In this document: positions 14,599-16,741 of the stretch, one piece after another
Position numbering within the stretch: position 1 is the stretch's first letter
How the letters are laid out: every line of letters begins with the position of its first letter
Origin: Bacteroidales bacterium
Lineage (GTDB): Bacteria > Bacteroidota > Bacteroidia > Bacteroidales > Paludibacteraceae
Assembly (NCBI GenBank): GCA_018066005.1
Contig: JAGHSG010000155.1
Location: forward strand, 1-16,741
Length of the DNA stretch: 16,741 nucleotides
Direction of reading: 5' to 3'
Translations under genes and position numbers: made by a program
The notes under the pieces: model-generated
The model's input: only the letters and a program-made list of their open reading frames with translations
Database searches by the model: none
Told to the model about the DNA's origin: nothing

Positions 14599-16359
14599 AT
14601 GCAATACGACATGAAGAAACTGGAGCGAATGACGCTCGAAGAGTTGAAAGAAACTGCCAAGACATTAGGTTTAAGAGTTAGAAACACCAAGAATCCCCAG
14701 TTGCTTATTTACGAGATTCTGGACGCACAAGCCGACCAGAAAGCCAAGGAAATTCAAGCAAAAGAAGAAGCGCGTACCGAACGCAAGCGCGAGCGTGTAC
14801 GTGTCAAACAGCCGCAGCCCGCACAAAAAGTAAGTACGGACAACTTGAAGGCTGAAAAAGTAATTGCCACGGTGGGAAGCGAAAAGGAACAAGTGAAGGA
14901 GATGCAGGAACAACTGCGTCAAAACAATCACACACCCAATAAGACGGTCAAAAAAGTTCAGTCCGTCAAATTTGCTCCTGCTCCCGCACCTGCTGCAGAG
15001 CCTCAAGAGACGGTTGTTCAACCCGTTACTGCACAGGAACAACCCATTGCGCAAGAGCAGCCGACTACTCCCAAAAACGAGCAGCCGAAGAAGAAAAAGA
15101 AAAACAAAAAAGCCGCTTCCAAGGAGCAAGCTTCTGCACAACCCGACGTACAGCCGGAAGTTACAGAACAAGGGCAACCGAAACAAGAGCAACAACCCCA
15201 ACAACCTCAGCAACAACCCGCACAACCCGAATACAAAATCATTAACGGTGGCGGTGTATTGGAGATGGAGAAAGATGGCTACGGATTCCTTCGTCAGCCC
15301 AAATACAGTTATGCCTCTTCTTCAGAAGACGTCTATGTTAATCAGCAAAAGATACGTCAATATGGTTTGCGCCCGGGTGATACCGTAGAATGTACGGTAC
15401 GCGTTAGCGAGAAACCCAACGAGAAAGTGCATCCGTTGGATAAAGTTCTGACCGTCAACGGTATGGATCCCGAAGAAGCCAAGAAGCGTCCCGCTTTTGA
15501 ATCGCTCACTCCCCTGTTCCCCGACCAGAAATTTACCCTTTGTAAGGGTACGCATGAAGACCCTCTGTCGGTACGAATCATTGACTTGTTTGCACCTATC
15601 GGCAAAGGTCAACGCGGACTGATTGTGGCGCAGCCTAAGACCGGTAAGACCGTGTTGCTCAAACAGATAGCAAACGCCATCTCGGATAATCACCCCGAAG
15701 TTTATATGATGGTGTTGCTTATTGACGAGCGCCCCGAAGAAGTAACCGATATGGCACGTAGCGTCAAAGCCGAAGTGGTGGCATCTACTTTTGATGAACC
15801 GGCAGAGAACCATGTCAAAGTCGCCAATATAGTGTACGAGAAAGCCCGTCGCTTGGTGGAGTGTGGAAAGGATGTAGTCATCCTCTTAGACTCTATCACT
15901 CGTTTGGCACGCGCCTACAACACGGTGGCTCCTGCCAGCGGCAAAGTGCTCTCCGGTGGTGTAGAAGCGCAAGCGCTGCACAAACCCAAACGTTTCTTTG
16001 GTGCAGCACGAAACATTGAATTCGGAGGTTCTCTCACCATCATCGCCACGGCATTAACCGAGACCGGCAGCAAGATGGATGATTTGATTTTTGAGGAGTT
16101 CAAAGGCACCGGTAATATGGAACTGCAACTCGACCGTAAACTCGCCAATAAGCGCGTCTTCCCGGCCGTTGACATCCCTGCATCCAGTACGCGTCGTGAC
16201 GACCTGCTGTTGCCGGCAGAAGTACTCAGCCGGATGTGGCAGATACGTAAGCAGTTGAGTGATATGAACGGCGTAGAAGCCATGGAAAAACTCAAGAGTT
16301 ATATGGAGCGCACCGAGGATAATGACCAGTTCTTGCTGGCAGTCAACGGCGCCAGATAA
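14599..16359 (+). CDS. rho: Transcription termination factor Rho with long disordered insertion
   Basis: A 586-aa hexameric RNA-dependent ATPase that ends transcription. Residues about 5-50 are the Rho N-terminal helical domain (LEELKETAKTLGL). Residues about 50-212 are low-complexity K/E then Q/P/A-rich sequence, predicted disordered. From about 214 comes the cold-shock-like RNA-binding domain (LEMEKDGYGFLR). The ATPase domain has P-loop AQPKTGKT at 344-351, LIDERPEEVTDM, LLDSITRLARAYN, and the Q/R-loop region ending with LDRKLANKRVFPAVD. The excess over the 419-aa E. coli Rho (167 aa) is accounted for by the insertion. ATG 14599 aligns with other Bacteroidetes Rho starts; ATG 14611 is an alternative and the TTG at 14515 lies upstream of the predicted transcript. 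aroQ begins 6 bp after the stop. Confidence 0.97.
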   Translation: MQYDMKKLERMTLEELKETAKTLGLRVRNTKNPQLLIYEILDAQADQKAKEIQAKEEARTERKRERVRVKQPQPAQKVSTDNLKAEKVIATVGSEKEQVKEMQEQLRQNNHTPNKTVKKVQSVKFAPAPAPAAEPQETVVQPVTAQEQPIAQEQPTTPKNEQPKKKKKNKKAASKEQASAQPDVQPEVTEQGQPKQEQQPQQPQQQPAQPEYKIINGGGVLEMEKDGYGFLRQPKYSYASSSEDVYVNQQKIRQYGLRPGDTVECTVRVSEKPNEKVHPLDKVLTVNGMDPEEAKKRPAFESLTPLFPDQKFTLCKGTHEDPLSVRIIDLFAPIGKGQRGLIVAQPKTGKTVLLKQIANAISDNHPEVYMMVLLIDERPEEVTDMARSVKAEVVASTFDEPAENHVKVANIVYEKARRLVECGKDVVILLDSITRLARAYNTVAPASGKVLSGGVEAQALHKPKRFFGAARNIEFGGSLTIIATALTETGSKMDDLIFEEFKGTGNMELQLDRKLANKRVFPAVDIPASSTRRDDLLLPAEVLSRMWQIRKQLSDMNGVEAMEKLKSYMERTEDNDQFLLAVNGAR

Positions 16360-16365
16360 GCGCGG

Positions 16366-16741
16366 ATGGAGAAGAAAATTCTCATATTGAACGGTCCCAA
16401 CCTCAATTTATTAGGTAGGCGTGACCCTGCCCTCTATGGCTCACGTTCTATGGAGCAGATTGTGCTTGCCATCCAACGTGAGCACCCCGACCTGTGGTTG
16501 GAATATGTCCAATCTAATCAAGAAGGGGATCTTATTGACCGACTGCAACAAGCCGATTCCGATACCTACCTTGGTATAATCCTCAATGCCGGCGGATACA
16601 CGCACACCAGCGTCAGCAACCGCGATGCCGGGGAGATATGTCAGGTACCTGTCATAGAAGTGCATTTAAGCGATATAACCCAACGAGAGTCCTTTCGCCA
16701 AAAGAGTTTGCTGACCGATGTGTGCAGTCAAACATTTATGG
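16366..16741 (+). CDS. aroQ: 3-dehydroquinate dehydratase, type II (partial, runs off right edge)
   Basis: The first 125 codons of type II dehydroquinase, which converts 3-dehydroquinate to 3-dehydroshikimate in the shikimate pathway to aromatic amino acids. LNGPNLNLLGRRDPALYG contains the catalytic tyrosine Y24; QSNQEGDLID, LNAGGYTHTS and EVHLSDI with the catalytic histidine follow in the family order, then the RESFR substrate/lid segment. Most family members have NAGAYTHTS, so Gly replaces Ala here. Full-length enzymes are about 140-150 aa, so only some 20 residues are missing. It lies 6 bp downstream of rho with no room for its own promoter, so it is probably cotranscribed with rho. Confidence 0.95.
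   Translation, partial: MEKKILILNGPNLNLLGRRDPALYGSRSMEQIVLAIQREHPDLWLEYVQSNQEGDLIDRLQQADSDTYLGIILNAGGYTHTSVSNRDAGEICQVPVIEVHLSDITQRESFRQKSLLTDVCSQTFM

Noticed and set aside
14671..15225. Open frame of 184 codons on the minus strand within rho
   Set aside because: Its leucine- and phenylalanine-rich product is simply the complement of the K/E/Q-rich Rho insertion; low complexity removes stop codons on the other strand.
14972..15388. Open frame of 138 codons in another + strand frame within rho
   Set aside because: An out-of-frame reading of the same low-complexity insertion, without domain signal.

Overview
The window looks like a chromosomal segment of a Bacteroidota (Bacteroidales-type) bacterium. 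The support is: perfect matches to the Bacteroidetes promoter (TTTG, 20 bp, TAnnTTTG) before recQ and rho; Rho with a very long disordered insertion; RimO, UvrA and RecQ sequences of Bacteroidetes type; and almost no Shine-Dalgarno sequences. GC is roughly 45% by eye. I cannot name a genus.

All twelve genes are on the + strand. A divergent promoter region at 1-138 drives recQ rightward and probably an unseen gene leftward. From 139 to 14478 ten genes follow with no intergenic gap larger than 2 bp, and most overlap: recQ helicase, rimO (ribosomal protein S12 methylthiotransferase), a membrane-anchored HU-type DNA-binding protein with a LysM domain, uvrA (excision repair), an ABC-F ATPase, an AT3 acyltransferase, a polysaccharide-deacetylase-like protein, a GT4 and a GT2 glycosyltransferase, and a cysteine desulfidase-like (CyuA/YhaM family) Fe-S enzyme. 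This is probably one long, translationally coupled transcription unit: a DNA repair/translation block (139-9194), a small cell-surface glycan block (9187-13231), and a metabolic gene at the end.

A roughly 120 bp gap (14479-14598) holds a textbook promoter overlaid by a 7-bp-arm palindrome. It is followed by rho, encoding a 586-aa Rho with about 165 residues of Q/P/K/E-rich insertion, and, 6 bp later, aroQ (type II 3-dehydroquinate dehydratase), which runs off the right edge.

The most noteworthy items are the HU-TM-LysM protein, which by its domains could link DNA to the cell wall; the gapless ten-gene chain with non-ATG starts; a triple 11-bp tandem repeat inside the deacetylase-like gene that could change reading frame by slippage; and the Rho insertion with its promoter palindrome. 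No mobile element, CRISPR array, tRNA, rRNA or recognisable defence system was seen.
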